Origin: Pseudomonas sp. BCA17
GTDB lineage: Bacteria; Pseudomonadota; Gammaproteobacteria; Pseudomonadales; Pseudomonadaceae
Direction: 5' to 3'
Length of the DNA: 64,000 bases
Assembly: GCF_004519405.1 (NCBI RefSeq)
Contig: NZ_SGWI01000002.1
Coordinates: 1-64,000, forward strand
This document shows positions 1 through 7,895 of the stretch, in pieces. The notes beneath the pieces are model-generated. The model had not been told where the DNA came from and did not search any database. It saw nothing but the letters and a program-made list of their open reading frames with translations. A program made the translations under genes and the position numbers. How positions within the stretch are numbered: the first letter of the stretch is position 1; each line of letters starts with the position of its first letter.

Positions 1-2
1 TG

Positions 3-44
3 GGACTGCTGCGCAGTCCAACGGGAGCAAGCTCCCTCGCCACA
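3..44. repeat. REP-like palindromes downstream of pcaG
   Basis: Two short palindromes lie next to each other: ggactgc/gcagtcc around a 3-base loop (3-19), and gggagc/gctccc around aa (23-36) followed by tcgccaca. The second has the core of the REP elements spread through P. fluorescens-group genomes. It lies beyond the 3' end of the minus-strand pca operon and may help end transcription or protect the mRNA, but there is no T-run. The remaining bases up to 130 show no gene. Confidence 0.55.
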
Positions 45-130
45 AATACAGCGTTCACCCTTAACTGGCATTAGCCACAATCACCGCTTTTCCTTGAAGC
101 TTGCAGCTTGTAACTCCCCACTGCTCCTGA

Positions 131-697
131 TCAATAATCGAAGAACACTGTTTCCTTGTCTGTGCCCTGCAAAATCACGTTCCACTGATGAACACCGTCT
201 GCATCCTGCCGGGCAATCAAGGTACTGCGCCGTTCTTGCGGCACGCATGCCAGCAGCGGGTCATCGCCATTCATGACCTCGCCGTCAAAGTAAATCCGCG
301 TCAGCAGGTGCTTCACCAACCCACGGGCAAACACCAGCACCACCAAGTGCGGCGCCTGGGTCGTGCCCTTCAGCCCGGGCACCGCGCCCGGCTTGATGGT
401 GGTAAAGCGAAAGCGCCCTTCGGCGTCCACCGGTACCCGGCCGAAGCCTTCGAAGTTCGGGTCGACGGCTTTGTCCTGCTCGTCTTCCGGGTGGTCATAT
501 TTGCCCGCGGCATTGGCTTGCCATACTTCAAGCATGGCGTCGTTGACGGCATCACCGTTGCCGTCCACTACCTGCCCGCTGATCGCCACACGTTCGCCGA
601 GGGTTGCCGGCACGGTCAGGTCTTCGCGGTTCAGCCAGGTCAGGCCGATGTGGTAATACGGCCCGACGGTGTGGGACGTGGTCGCGTTGAGTGTCAT
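131..697 (-). CDS. pcaG: Protocatechuate 3,4-dioxygenase alpha subunit
   Basis: Alpha chain of the intradiol ring-cleaving enzyme that turns protocatechuate into 3-carboxy-cis,cis-muconate in the cytoplasm. The protein is 188 residues, normal for PcaG, with the beta-sandwich dioxygenase fold recognisable from VGPYYHIGL near the start and LEVWQANAAGKYDHP in the middle. It lacks the His-x-His iron ligands that its partner PcaH carries, as expected for the non-catalytic chain. The ATG at 697 is chosen over an upstream in-frame ATG at 790 because it follows the pcaH stop by one base, giving a tightly coupled pcaH-pcaG pair, and because homologues begin near this point. It is the last gene of the catI-catJ-pcaF-pcaH-pcaG run. 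Confidence 0.95.
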   Translation of the reverse strand: MTLNATTSHTVGPYYHIGLTWLNREDLTVPATLGERVAISGQVVDGNGDAVNDAMLEVWQANAAGKYDHPEDEQDKAVDPNFEGFGRVPVDAEGRFRFTTIKPGAVPGLKGTTQAPHLVVLVFARGLVKHLLTRIYFDGEVMNGDDPLLACVPQERRSTLIARQDADGVHQWNVILQGTDKETVFFDY

Positions 698-698
698 C

Positions 699-1403
699 TC
701 ATTTCTCCATCGGCGTAGCGTCGCGGCCGCGCAGGACGATGTCCCAGCGGTAGCCGAGGGCATAGGAAGGAATGGTTTTTTCCAGGTCAAAACGGGCGAT
801 CAGGCGCTGCTTGGCCGAGGTGTCCGGTACGCAGTTGTAGATCGGGTCGTATTCCAGCAACGGGTCACCCGGGAAATACATCTGCGTGACCAGCCGCGTC
901 AGCACACTCGGGCCGAACAGCGAAAAGTGGATGTGCGCCGGTCGCCACGCGTTGTGGTGGTTGCCCCACGGGTAGGCACCAGGCTTGATGGTCTGGAACT
1001 GATACCAGCCATCGGCGTCGGTGACGGTGCGACCGGTTCCGGTGAAATTCGGGTCCAGCGGCGCGTCGTGCAGGTCGCGCTTGTGGTTGTAGCGCCCGGC
1101 GGCGTTGGCCTGCCAGATCTCCACAAGGATGCCCGGCACCGGCTGGCCGTTTTCGTCCAGCACACGGCCATGAATGATGATGCGTTCGCCCTGGGGTTCG
1201 CCTTCATGCTGGGCGGTGAGGTCGTTGTCCTTCGGGTTGATCCGCTCGGCGCCGATGGTAGGGCCGGTGATTTCCGACAAGGAATGGGGCAGGAACACCA
1301 ACGGCTTGGACGGCGAACGCAGGTTCGTCGACTGGTAGGCCGGGTGCAGGTAATCAGGTTGAGTACCCGCTTGCGGGCGCCGGTAGCCGGGCTTGTCACT
1401 CAT
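699..1403 (-). CDS. pcaH: Protocatechuate 3,4-dioxygenase beta subunit
   Basis: Catalytic beta chain of protocatechuate 3,4-dioxygenase, 234 residues. The four non-heme Fe(III) ligands of the family are all visible: Tyr105 (in GRYNH), Tyr144 (in GAYPW), His157 and His159 (in RPAHIHF), with the conserved Arg154 just before. The N-terminal arm (residues 1-70) is typical of the beta chain. The gene starts 24 bases after pcaF and ends one base before pcaG, so all three are probably on one transcript. Having pcaHG directly behind the thiolase gene differs from P. putida and P. aeruginosa, where pcaHG is a separate locus. Confidence 0.96.
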   Translation of the reverse strand: MSDKPGYRRPQAGTQPDYLHPAYQSTNLRSPSKPLVFLPHSLSEITGPTIGAERINPKDNDLTAQHEGEPQGERIIIHGRVLDENGQPVPGILVEIWQANAAGRYNHKRDLHDAPLDPNFTGTGRTVTDADGWYQFQTIKPGAYPWGNHHNAWRPAHIHFSLFGPSVLTRLVTQMYFPGDPLLEYDPIYNCVPDTSAKQRLIARFDLEKTIPSYALGYRWDIVLRGRDATPMEK

Positions 1404-1427
1404 GGTGCAATCCTCTCTTATCAGATT

Positions 1428-2630
1428 TCAGATGCGTTCAATCGCCAGGGCCAAGCCTTGGCCGACGCCCACACACATGGTCGCCAGGCCTTTGCGCCCC
1501 CCGGTTTTCTCAAGTTGATGCAGTGCGGTCAGCACCAATCGCGCACCGCTCATGCCCAGTGGGTGGCCAAGGGCGATGGCGCCGCCGTTCGGGTTGACCT
1601 GGGGCGCGTCGTCGGCAATCCCCAACTCGCGCAACACCGCCAAGCCTTGGCTGGCGAAAGCTTCGTTGAGTTCGATCACGTCAAAGTCGGTGACCGCCAA
1701 CCCCAGGCGCTCCACCAGCTTGCGCACCGCCGGCACCGGCCCGATCCCCATCACACGCGGCGCGACGCCGGCGCTGGCCATGCCCAACACACGGGCGCGC
1801 GCGGTGAGGCCGTGTTTTTTCACGGCTTCGGCGCTAGCCAGGATCAGCGCCGCGGCCCCGTCATTCACACCCGAGGCGTTGCCGGCGGTGACGGTCTTGT
1901 CGGGGCCGTTGACCGGCTTGAGTCTGGCCAGAGCTTCCAGGGTAGTGTCAGCTCGCGGGTGTTCATCCTGCTCGACGACGGTCTCGCCTTTTTTATGGGC
2001 GACGCGCACCGGCACGATTTCCTCGGCGAAGAACCCGGCGGCTTTTGCGACGGCGGTACGCTGCTGGCTGCGCAGGGCGAAGGCGTCCTGGTCGGCCCGG
2101 GACACCTGGTAGTCGTCGGCGACGTTATCGGCCGTCTGGGGCATGGCATCCACACCGTACTGCGCCTTCATCAACGGGTTGATAAAACGCCAGCCGATGG
2201 TGGTGTCTTCCAGTTTCATGTTGCGCGAAAACGCCGCATCGGCCTTCCCCATCACGAACGGCGCGCGAGACATCGACTCGACGCCACCGGCAATCGCCAA
2301 CTCCATTTCGCCGCTGGCAATGGCGCGAAAGGCAGTGCCAATTGCATCCATGCCCGAGGCACACAAGCGATTGAGCGTTACCCCAGGGATACTCTCCGGC
2401 AGGCCCGCCAGCAACAGCGCCATACGCGCGACGTTGCGGTTGTCTTCACCGGCCTGGTTGGCGCAGCCAAGGAACACTTCATCCACTGCGGCCCAGTCCA
2501 CCGACGGGTTGCGCTCGATCAAGGCCTTGATCGGCAGCGCCGCCAAGTCATCCGCGCGCACGGTGGACAGCCCACCGCCGAAACGGCCGATGGGGGTACG
2601 AATCGCGTCACAGATAAATACATCGCGCAT
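1428..2630 (-). CDS. pcaF: Beta-ketoadipyl-CoA thiolase
   Basis: Thiolase that splits beta-ketoadipyl-CoA with CoA into succinyl-CoA and acetyl-CoA, the final step of the protocatechuate/catechol pathway. At 400 residues it is the usual length. Catalytic residues are in place: nucleophile Cys90 (NRLCASGMDA), the His of GGAIALGHPLG, and the second Cys in TMCVGVGQG near the C-terminus. The start codon overlaps the catJ stop (TGATG), so translation is probably coupled. A phenylacetate-pathway thiolase (PaaJ) is a close paralogue, but the neighbours here fit PcaF. Confidence 0.93.
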   Translation of the reverse strand: MRDVFICDAIRTPIGRFGGGLSTVRADDLAALPIKALIERNPSVDWAAVDEVFLGCANQAGEDNRNVARMALLLAGLPESIPGVTLNRLCASGMDAIGTAFRAIASGEMELAIAGGVESMSRAPFVMGKADAAFSRNMKLEDTTIGWRFINPLMKAQYGVDAMPQTADNVADDYQVSRADQDAFALRSQQRTAVAKAAGFFAEEIVPVRVAHKKGETVVEQDEHPRADTTLEALARLKPVNGPDKTVTAGNASGVNDGAAALILASAEAVKKHGLTARARVLGMASAGVAPRVMGIGPVPAVRKLVERLGLAVTDFDVIELNEAFASQGLAVLRELGIADDAPQVNPNGGAIALGHPLGMSGARLVLTALHQLEKTGGRKGLATMCVGVGQGLALAIERI

Positions 2631-3409
2631 CAGGCTTCTCCGGGTGCTTGGCCATGGGCGGCCGCCGTGCGTGCCTCAAGGTCACGCAGGGCGGTCAGCT
2701 CTGTATCAGTCGGTTCGGCAGTGGTGTCGACCTGGTCGGCAAAACGAACGGCCCAACCGGTCGCAGCCACTACTTGCTCACGGGTCACACCAGGGTGCAG
2801 CGCGGTGACCACGAATTCATGGGTGCCCTCTTCCGGTTCCATGATGCATAGGTCAGTAATAATTCCGACAGGCCCCGCACCCGGCAGGCCCAGGCGTTTA
2901 CGCGAGTCGCCGCCTTCGCCATGGCCGACCGAGGTGATGAAATCCAGCTTGTCGACAAACGAACGCGCCGACTGCTTGAGGATGATCAACACGCTCTTGG
3001 CGGAACCGGCAATCTCCGGCGCACCGCCGGCACCTGGCAAGCGCACTTTGGGCTGGTGGTAGTCACCGACCACGGTGGTGTTGATATTGCCGAAACGGTC
3101 GACTTGGGCTGCGCCGAGAAAGCCTACGTCAATGCGCCCGCCTTGCAGCCAGTAGCGAAAGATCTCACCGGTCGGCACCACAGTGTCAGCGGTTTCCGCC
3201 AGCTCACCGTCACCAATCGACAGCGGCAATACCGAGGGCTTGGCGCCAATCGGGCCGGACTCGTAGATCAACACCACATCCGGCGACGAGGTCAGGCGCG
3301 CCAGGTTGGCGGCCTTGGACGGCAGACCGATGCCCACAAAGCAGACGGAGCCGTTCTTGAGACGGCGCGCGGCGGCGACGGTCATCATTTCATTGGTCGA
3401 GTAAGCCAT
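2630..3409 (-). CDS. catJ: 3-oxoadipate CoA-transferase subunit B (CatJ type)
   Basis: Second subunit of the enzyme that moves CoA from succinyl-CoA to 3-oxoadipate. The 259-residue chain and its sequence belong to the longer CatI/CatJ (glutaconate CoA-transferase-like) branch rather than the ~213-residue PcaJ of P. putida. Glu50 in the stretch YESGPIG is the likely residue forming the CoA thioester in this class of transferase (inference from family position). The start codon overlaps the catI stop (TAATG) and the stop overlaps the pcaF start, so the three genes are translationally coupled. Database entries may call it pcaJ. Confidence 0.88.
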   Translation of the reverse strand: MAYSTNEMMTVAAARRLKNGSVCFVGIGLPSKAANLARLTSSPDVVLIYESGPIGAKPSVLPLSIGDGELAETADTVVPTGEIFRYWLQGGRIDVGFLGAAQVDRFGNINTTVVGDYHQPKVRLPGAGGAPEIAGSAKSVLIILKQSARSFVDKLDFITSVGHGEGGDSRKRLGLPGAGPVGIITDLCIMEPEEGTHEFVVTALHPGVTREQVVAATGWAVRFADQVDTTAEPTDTELTALRDLEARTAAAHGQAPGEA

Positions 3410-4266
3410 TACTTGGCCTCCTGCGCGGTGGCCAGCTTGGCCTGGAATTCAGTGAAGTCGGCGGTACCGCGAATGTATTCATCGATCCACGCGGTAAAGG
3501 TCCCACGGTCGCGGGCGATTGGATCCCACGCTTGGTAGAAGCGGTTATCACGCTCGTTGTAGCCATGGGCGTAGGACGGGTGCGCACCACCGGGTACATG
3601 GCACACCGCAGTCAGGGCCCAGGTCGGCAAGACGCAGCTGTTCATCGGCGCGTTCAGGTCATCGACGATTTCTTCCACAGTGACGATGCAACGCTTGGCT
3701 GCCAGTGCCGCCTCCTTCTGCACCCCCAGAATGCCCCACAGCAACACGTTGCCCTTGCGGTCGGCCTTTTGTGCGTGGATCACGGTGACGTCCGGACGCA
3801 CCGATGGCACCGCCGCCAGCACTTCCGCGGTGAATGGGCAGGTCACGGTCTTGATCAGCGGGTTGACCTTGGGCAGGTCGGAACCGGCGTAGGCACGCAG
3901 CACGGCGAACGGCAGGCCCGATGCGCCGGCGACGTAGGCATTGGCCAGGTCGGCATGACTGTGTTCTTCAATTTCCAGCGGTTGCGGCCATTGCTTTTCG
4001 ACCGCATCGCGCAGCCGATGCAGGGAGCCCACGCCCGGGTTGCCGCCCCAGGAGAAAATCAACTTGCGGGCGCAGCCGGCACCGATCAACTGGTCGTAGA
4101 TCAGGTCAGGCGTCATACGCACCAGCGTCAGGTCTTTCTTGCCCTGACGAATGATTTCATGACCCGCTGCCGTAGGGATCAGATGGGTAAAGCCTTCCAG
4201 AGCGACGGTGTCACCGTCGTTCACAAATTGCTTCACCGCGTCACGCAGCGCGAGAATTTCAGCCAT
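3409..4266 (-). CDS. catI: 3-oxoadipate CoA-transferase subunit A (CatI type)
   Basis: First subunit of 3-oxoadipate CoA-transferase, 285 residues, again of the long CatI/glutaconate CoA-transferase type. It begins MAEILALRDAVKQFVNDG and carries the family stretch GGNPGVGSLHRLRDAVE in the first third. It is the first gene of the catI-catJ-pcaF-pcaH-pcaG run, and the two PcaR-type boxes end about 88 to 107 bp upstream of its ATG, so it is probably the promoter-proximal gene. No domain is missing. The gene would often be labelled pcaI. Confidence 0.88.
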   Translation of the reverse strand: MAEILALRDAVKQFVNDGDTVALEGFTHLIPTAAGHEIIRQGKKDLTLVRMTPDLIYDQLIGAGCARKLIFSWGGNPGVGSLHRLRDAVEKQWPQPLEIEEHSHADLANAYVAGASGLPFAVLRAYAGSDLPKVNPLIKTVTCPFTAEVLAAVPSVRPDVTVIHAQKADRKGNVLLWGILGVQKEAALAAKRCIVTVEEIVDDLNAPMNSCVLPTWALTAVCHVPGGAHPSYAHGYNERDNRFYQAWDPIARDRGTFTAWIDEYIRGTADFTEFQAKLATAQEAK

Positions 4267-4353
4267 GGGGTTAGGGCTCCCGATATGGATCGAAAAAGGC
4301 GCTGAGGTGGCGCCGAAGTGCTTGAAGATTAAGCCGGGAAAATACCCCGAACA

Positions 4354-4387
4354 ATCCGATAATCGACTCAGCGTTCGATTATCGAAC
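4354..4387. promoter_or_regulatory. Tandem PcaR-type operators upstream of catI
   Basis: A perfect 15-bp palindrome, GTTCGATTATCGAAC, lies at 4373-4387. A degenerate copy with the same core CGATAATCG is centred at 4361, exactly 19 bp away. The known PcaR target in P. putida is of the GTTCGATAATCGCAC type, so these are strong candidates for the operator and promoter of the catIJ-pcaFHG operon. The same core pair with the same spacing occurs in front of pcaR. The rest of the 4267-4470 gap holds a gggaggg/ccctccc hairpin (4431-4450) and no gene. Confidence 0.8.
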
Positions 4388-4470
4388 CAATTGTTACCTA
4401 GCTAATCTTTTCTGGCGCATCAACGAATGCGGGAGGGATCCACCCCTCCCCCATTTGGCCGGACCCGGAC

Positions 4471-5811
4471 TCAGGTCGCGTCGGCGTGGCTGACCATGCC
4501 CTTGATCACTACAGCGGTGGTGGCCAATGCCGCCGGAATCACCAGGGCGGTCAGCACCTGCTCGAAGTTCCAGCCCAGGCCGAGCAAGGTCGCGCCCATC
4601 CACGCGCCGAGGATGGCACCGAAGCGGCCAATACCGAGCATCCATGACACGCCTGTGGCGCGCCCCTGGGTCGGGTAGAAACGCGCGGCCAGGGACGGCA
4701 TCGCCGATTGCGCGCCGTTGACGCACATCCCGGCGATCAACACCAAGGTCGCCAGCAGCGTGATATTGCCCAGACTCTGCCCCACCGCGTAGGCAAACAC
4801 CCCGGCCAACAGATAGAAAGTACCGATGACCTTGTGCGGGTTGAACCGGTCCATCGCCCAGCCCACACCGACAGCGCTCAGCACGCCACCGAACTGGAAC
4901 AAAGCACCGATAAACGCCGCTTGCTCCATGCTGGCACCGCTGTCACGCATCAGGGTCGGCAGCCAACTGGTCAGCAGGTAAACAATCACCAGGCCCATGA
5001 AATAAGTCAGCCACAGCAATAATGTGCCGGCGCTGTAGGTGCCGGAGAAAATCACCGCGAACACGTTGCGCGCCTTGACGGTTTTCTGCTCGGGCACGCT
5101 AAAGCTGGTGGCCTGGGCGACCAGATGGGGCGCGATGGGAGACAAGGTTTTACGCACCTTGTCGCTGCCGCGATTGCGCACCACCAAGTAGCGCGCCGAC
5201 TCGGGCAGCCATCTCCACAGCACGACCACCAGGATCAGCGGCAGGATGCCCCCCATCAGCAGCAGGCTATGCCAACCGAACGCCGGAATCAGCTTGGCCG
5301 AGATAAACCCGCCACCCGCCATACCCAGGTTGAAGCCGCAGAACATACTGGTCACCAACAGCGACTTGTGGCGTTCCGGGGTGTACTCGGACAGCAGCGT
5401 GGTGGCATTCGGCATGCCGGCACCCAGGCCCAGTCCGGTGAGGAAGCGCAATACCAGCAACTGGTCGACGTTGGTGCTGTAGGCCGATGCCAGGCTGAAT
5501 GCGCCAAACACCAATACTGCGCCCACCAGCACCACCTTGCGCCCAAAGCGGTCGGCCAACGGACCGGAGCCCAACGCACCGAACACCATGCCGATCAACG
5601 CGGCACTCATCACCGGGCCGAGGCTGGCGCGGTCGATGCCCCAGTCCTGGGACAGCGCAGGTGCAATAAAGCCCATGGCCGCAGTGTCGAGGCCATCGAG
5701 GAAGACAATCAGGAAACACAGGATTACCACGCGCCACTGATAGCGTGACAACGGCTGGGCATTGATAAAGGACTGTACGTCCAGGTTAGTGCCGACAGAA
5801 GGCTGATTCAT
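4471..5811 (-). CDS. pcaK: Aromatic acid/H+ symporter, PcaK type
   Basis: Inner-membrane transporter of the major facilitator superfamily, AAHS family, expected to import 4-hydroxybenzoate or protocatechuate and linked to chemotaxis toward them. The 446-residue protein has about 12 membrane segments. The first helix holds FLDGLDTAAMGF, matching the DGxD motif needed for substrate in PcaK. The loop between helices 2 and 3 has GPLADRFGRK (MFS signature A), and WLPESARYL follows helix 6. The ATG at 5811 is preferred to one five codons upstream. It lies between pcaR and catI, but no PcaR box sits in its own 144-bp upstream gap, so it may be read with pcaR. Confidence 0.9.
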   Translation of the reverse strand: MNQPSVGTNLDVQSFINAQPLSRYQWRVVILCFLIVFLDGLDTAAMGFIAPALSQDWGIDRASLGPVMSAALIGMVFGALGSGPLADRFGRKVVLVGAVLVFGAFSLASAYSTNVDQLLVLRFLTGLGLGAGMPNATTLLSEYTPERHKSLLVTSMFCGFNLGMAGGGFISAKLIPAFGWHSLLLMGGILPLILVVVLWRWLPESARYLVVRNRGSDKVRKTLSPIAPHLVAQATSFSVPEQKTVKARNVFAVIFSGTYSAGTLLLWLTYFMGLVIVYLLTSWLPTLMRDSGASMEQAAFIGALFQFGGVLSAVGVGWAMDRFNPHKVIGTFYLLAGVFAYAVGQSLGNITLLATLVLIAGMCVNGAQSAMPSLAARFYPTQGRATGVSWMLGIGRFGAILGAWMGATLLGLGWNFEQVLTALVIPAALATTAVVIKGMVSHADAT

Positions 5812-5955
5812 TATTGTTATTTCCACACCGATGGGCGGGTCAACGACCTGAGGCCGTCATTATTATTGGGGGCAGCGATAGCGCTGCCGCACATTAATAA
5901 GCCAAGGGAAATACCGTCAATTGATCAAGCCGGGATCTGTGCGGTCACCGAACAC

Positions 5956-6798
5956 TTAGGCAAACAGCTGGGTGCTCAATTCGCGGCTGGCGCTGAGCAT
6001 GCTCGGCAAGAAGCGCTGCTCCAACTCGTTGCGGCTGACCCGGCCGGCGTGGGTACTCACATTCAGCGCGGCCAGCACTTGGCCCGACGCGTCATACACC
6101 GGTACGGCAATGGAGCGCAGGCCCTGTTCCAGTTCCTGGTCGACAATGCACCAGCCCTGCTGACGCACTTGTTGCAGGCATTCCAACAAGGCTTGCGGTG
6201 TGGTCAGGGTACGGCTGGTCTTGGTTTGCAGGTCGGCGTGGTCGAGGTAGTCCTTGAGCGAGGAATCATCCAGCGCCGCCAGCAGGATGCGGCCCATCGA
6301 GGTGCAATAGGCCGGCAAGCGTCCTCCCACCGACAGGTCTACTGAGATCAAGCGCTGGGTGGTGGCCGAACGGGCGATATAGAGGATGTCGTCGCCCTCC
6401 AAGGTCGCCATGTTGCAGGCTTCGTGGAGTTGCTCGCTCATGCGGTCCAGATAGGGCTGGGCCGACACCGCCAAAGGCGTGGAGGATAAATAGGCATGGC
6501 CCAGGGTCAGCACTTTGGGCAACAGCGAGTAGGTGCGTCCATCCGTGGTGGCGTAGCCGAGTTTGATCAAGGTATGCAGGCAACGGCGCACGGCGGCGCG
6601 AGGGATTTCGGTGCGGTGACTGATCTGGGCGATAGTCAGGTGGCGTTTGCGCTCCTGGAACGCCTGGACCACGGCCAAGCCTCGGGCCAGGGACGTCATG
6701 AAATCCGGATCCCCCGTGAACGCCTGGATGCGCTTGGCCGGTGAGGCCACGATCGGCGGCGCCACTGATGCGAAGGAATTGCGCAATTGATCGTTCAT
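5956..6798 (-). CDS. pcaR: IclR-family regulator of the beta-ketoadipate pathway
   Basis: Transcription factor that activates pca genes in response to beta-ketoadipate and represses its own gene in P. putida. The 280-residue protein has the IclR winged helix-turn-helix at about residues 35-95 (SLARGLAVVQAFQ, then TIAQISHRTEIPRAAVRRCLHTL) and an effector-binding IclR domain after it (GGRLPAYCTSMGRILLA). The N-terminal extension of about 30 residues before the HTH is normal for PcaR. Two PcaR-type boxes lie 100-133 bp upstream of its ATG, consistent with autoregulation. The 3' gap to pcaK contains a ggcagcg/cgctgcc hairpin (5871-5888) without a T-run. Confidence 0.93.
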   Translation of the reverse strand: MNDQLRNSFASVAPPIVASPAKRIQAFTGDPDFMTSLARGLAVVQAFQERKRHLTIAQISHRTEIPRAAVRRCLHTLIKLGYATTDGRTYSLLPKVLTLGHAYLSSTPLAVSAQPYLDRMSEQLHEACNMATLEGDDILYIARSATTQRLISVDLSVGGRLPAYCTSMGRILLAALDDSSLKDYLDHADLQTKTSRTLTTPQALLECLQQVRQQGWCIVDQELEQGLRSIAVPVYDASGQVLAALNVSTHAGRVSRNELEQRFLPSMLSASRELSTQLFA

Positions 6799-6897
6799 TT
6801 CGAGGGCCCTTTATCTTTTTTAATCGCTGGGAGGGTTGGCTGCAATGAGCTATTACCAGCCGCGTGGCCCGATGCACAAGGTGGCCATGGCAACATT

Positions 6898-6931
6898 GGG
6901 CGATTATCGGACAACCAAGCGATTATCGCAA
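6898..6931. promoter_or_regulatory. Tandem PcaR-type operators upstream of pcaR
   Basis: The nonamer CGATTATCG occurs twice, centred at 6905 and 6924, again 19 bp apart. The first site reads GGGCGATTATCGGAC and the second AAGCGATTATCGCAA. The core and spacing equal those in front of catI, which argues for the same dimeric regulator bound to the same face of the helix. This fits known autoregulation of pcaR. Confidence 0.75.
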
Positions 6932-7119
6932 TTTACCGGGTACATCAGTTCTTAACAGTGCGGGATGAATATGAAAGCCGCGCACTCGACAGGTATCTAG
7001 ATGGCTGCAGATTTATAAAGCTATGTTTCGAAAAATCAGACGCAGACATGTAACAAAACTCTCACACGGCATAGCGTTTTTTTTAACTTCACAGTGATAG
7101 TGTTATTCGTACGCGTCGC

Positions 7120-7125
7120 TATAAT
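7120..7125 (+). promoter_or_regulatory. Candidate sigma70 -10 box
   Basis: A perfect TATAAT stands 240 bases upstream of the small gene at 7365. A matching -35 is not clear. If it is used, transcription would begin near 7131, giving an untranslated leader of about 230 nt or a separate small RNA. Confidence 0.4.
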
Positions 7126-7130
7126 GCAGC

Positions 7131-7364
7131 ATGTACGGAGGTCAGCCCGGTAATGATGTCGGGATGGGAGCTCGTCAGGCGCTGCGGGTTGTATGCAGCG
7201 TCGGTAACCACAAGGTCACAACAAAAACAAATAGTCGCCAACAGATTCCGTCCTTTGGCCCTTCAAACTTGAACCGTCCTACTGTTCAAATTGACGTAGC
7301 CCGGGAACGACTTTCAGGTGCGACGTTGCACAACACATAAACTCAACTCAAATTAGGTAACACT
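7131..7364 (+). other. Long leader or possible small RNA; no convincing gene
   Basis: This stretch follows a TATAAT box and precedes the GTG start at 7365. An open frame of 69 codons starts at 7131, but its ATG would lie right at the predicted transcription start with no ribosome binding site. Its protein, MYGGQPGNDVGMGARQALRV and onward, matches nothing I know. More likely it is the 5' leader of the downstream gene or an independent small RNA. The part between 6932 and 7119 is AT-rich and shows nothing else. Confidence 0.3.
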
Positions 7365-7565
7365 GTGACGAAAGACGAACTGCGCGCGGAACTTGAGCGC
7401 CAGGAACAACGTTACAAGGACGTTTACGGCGGGGAAGTCACCACCTACGCCGCCCAACCTGAGCCGGAACGCAAGCCATGGCGCAAACGAGCCAGCCTGC
7501 TGGATCAGGCATTTGCCCAGGAAATTCAAAAGATTGAACAGGAGCTCAAAGCCGAAGAGCCATAA
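7365..7565 (+). CDS. Small conserved hydrophilic protein
   Basis: A 66-residue protein beginning with GTG, very rich in charged residues ([20 protein letters not shown] at the N-terminus, then an [18 protein letters not shown] tail) and probably largely helical or coiled-coil. There is no signal peptide or membrane segment. The start is preceded by AGGT about 10 bases upstream. It lies upstream of pitA on the same strand, separated by 330 bp. I do not recognise the family and assign no function. Codon use and composition resemble the real genes around it. Confidence 0.6.
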   Translation: MTKDELRAELERQEQRYKDVYGGEVTTYAAQPEPERKPWRKRASLLDQAFAQEIQKIEQELKAEEP

Positions 7566-7895
7566 GCACTTCGACACGAGCTCTCAGGGTTTTGCTGTCT
7601 CCGCCGTTCTACCCGCGGCGGAGGGCACCCTCCTTCCTCCAATTGGTCAGGGTCCTGCTGCTGCCAACGAAATTTCATACAAATGTTTCAAACATGATAT
7701 TTGCCTGAAAAAACCCGCCCTCGCCGACCTGTACTTTATAAATCAAAGACTTGCCAAGCCCCCGAAAACCCTGGGATGAACGCCCTTCTCGCGGTTTTTT
7801 TCAGTGAAGATTGTTACCGATGAGCAGCTAATGCATCGATTACCGAGGTTTTCTGGCATAATCGCGCCCCCTTACGACCGGGTCAGAAAACCTTC
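7566..7895 (+). other. Intergenic region upstream of pitA
   Basis: No gene is seen in these 330 bases. A hairpin ctccgccg/cggcggag lies at 7599-7623, about 35 bases after the small gene, without a T-run. A CATAAT at 7857-7862, 33 bases before the pitA ATG, could be a -10 box. No PHO box repeats were recognised. Confidence 0.45.

Noticed and set aside
669-3062. 797-codon open frame on the plus strand across pcaH-pcaF-catJ
   Set aside because: It is a shadow of the pca genes in high-GC DNA: no ribosome site, no family resemblance, and the minus-strand genes have full active-site motifs.
7131-7340. 69-codon gene
   Set aside because: No ribosome site, start codon at the predicted transcription start, no family match; listed only as leader or small RNA.
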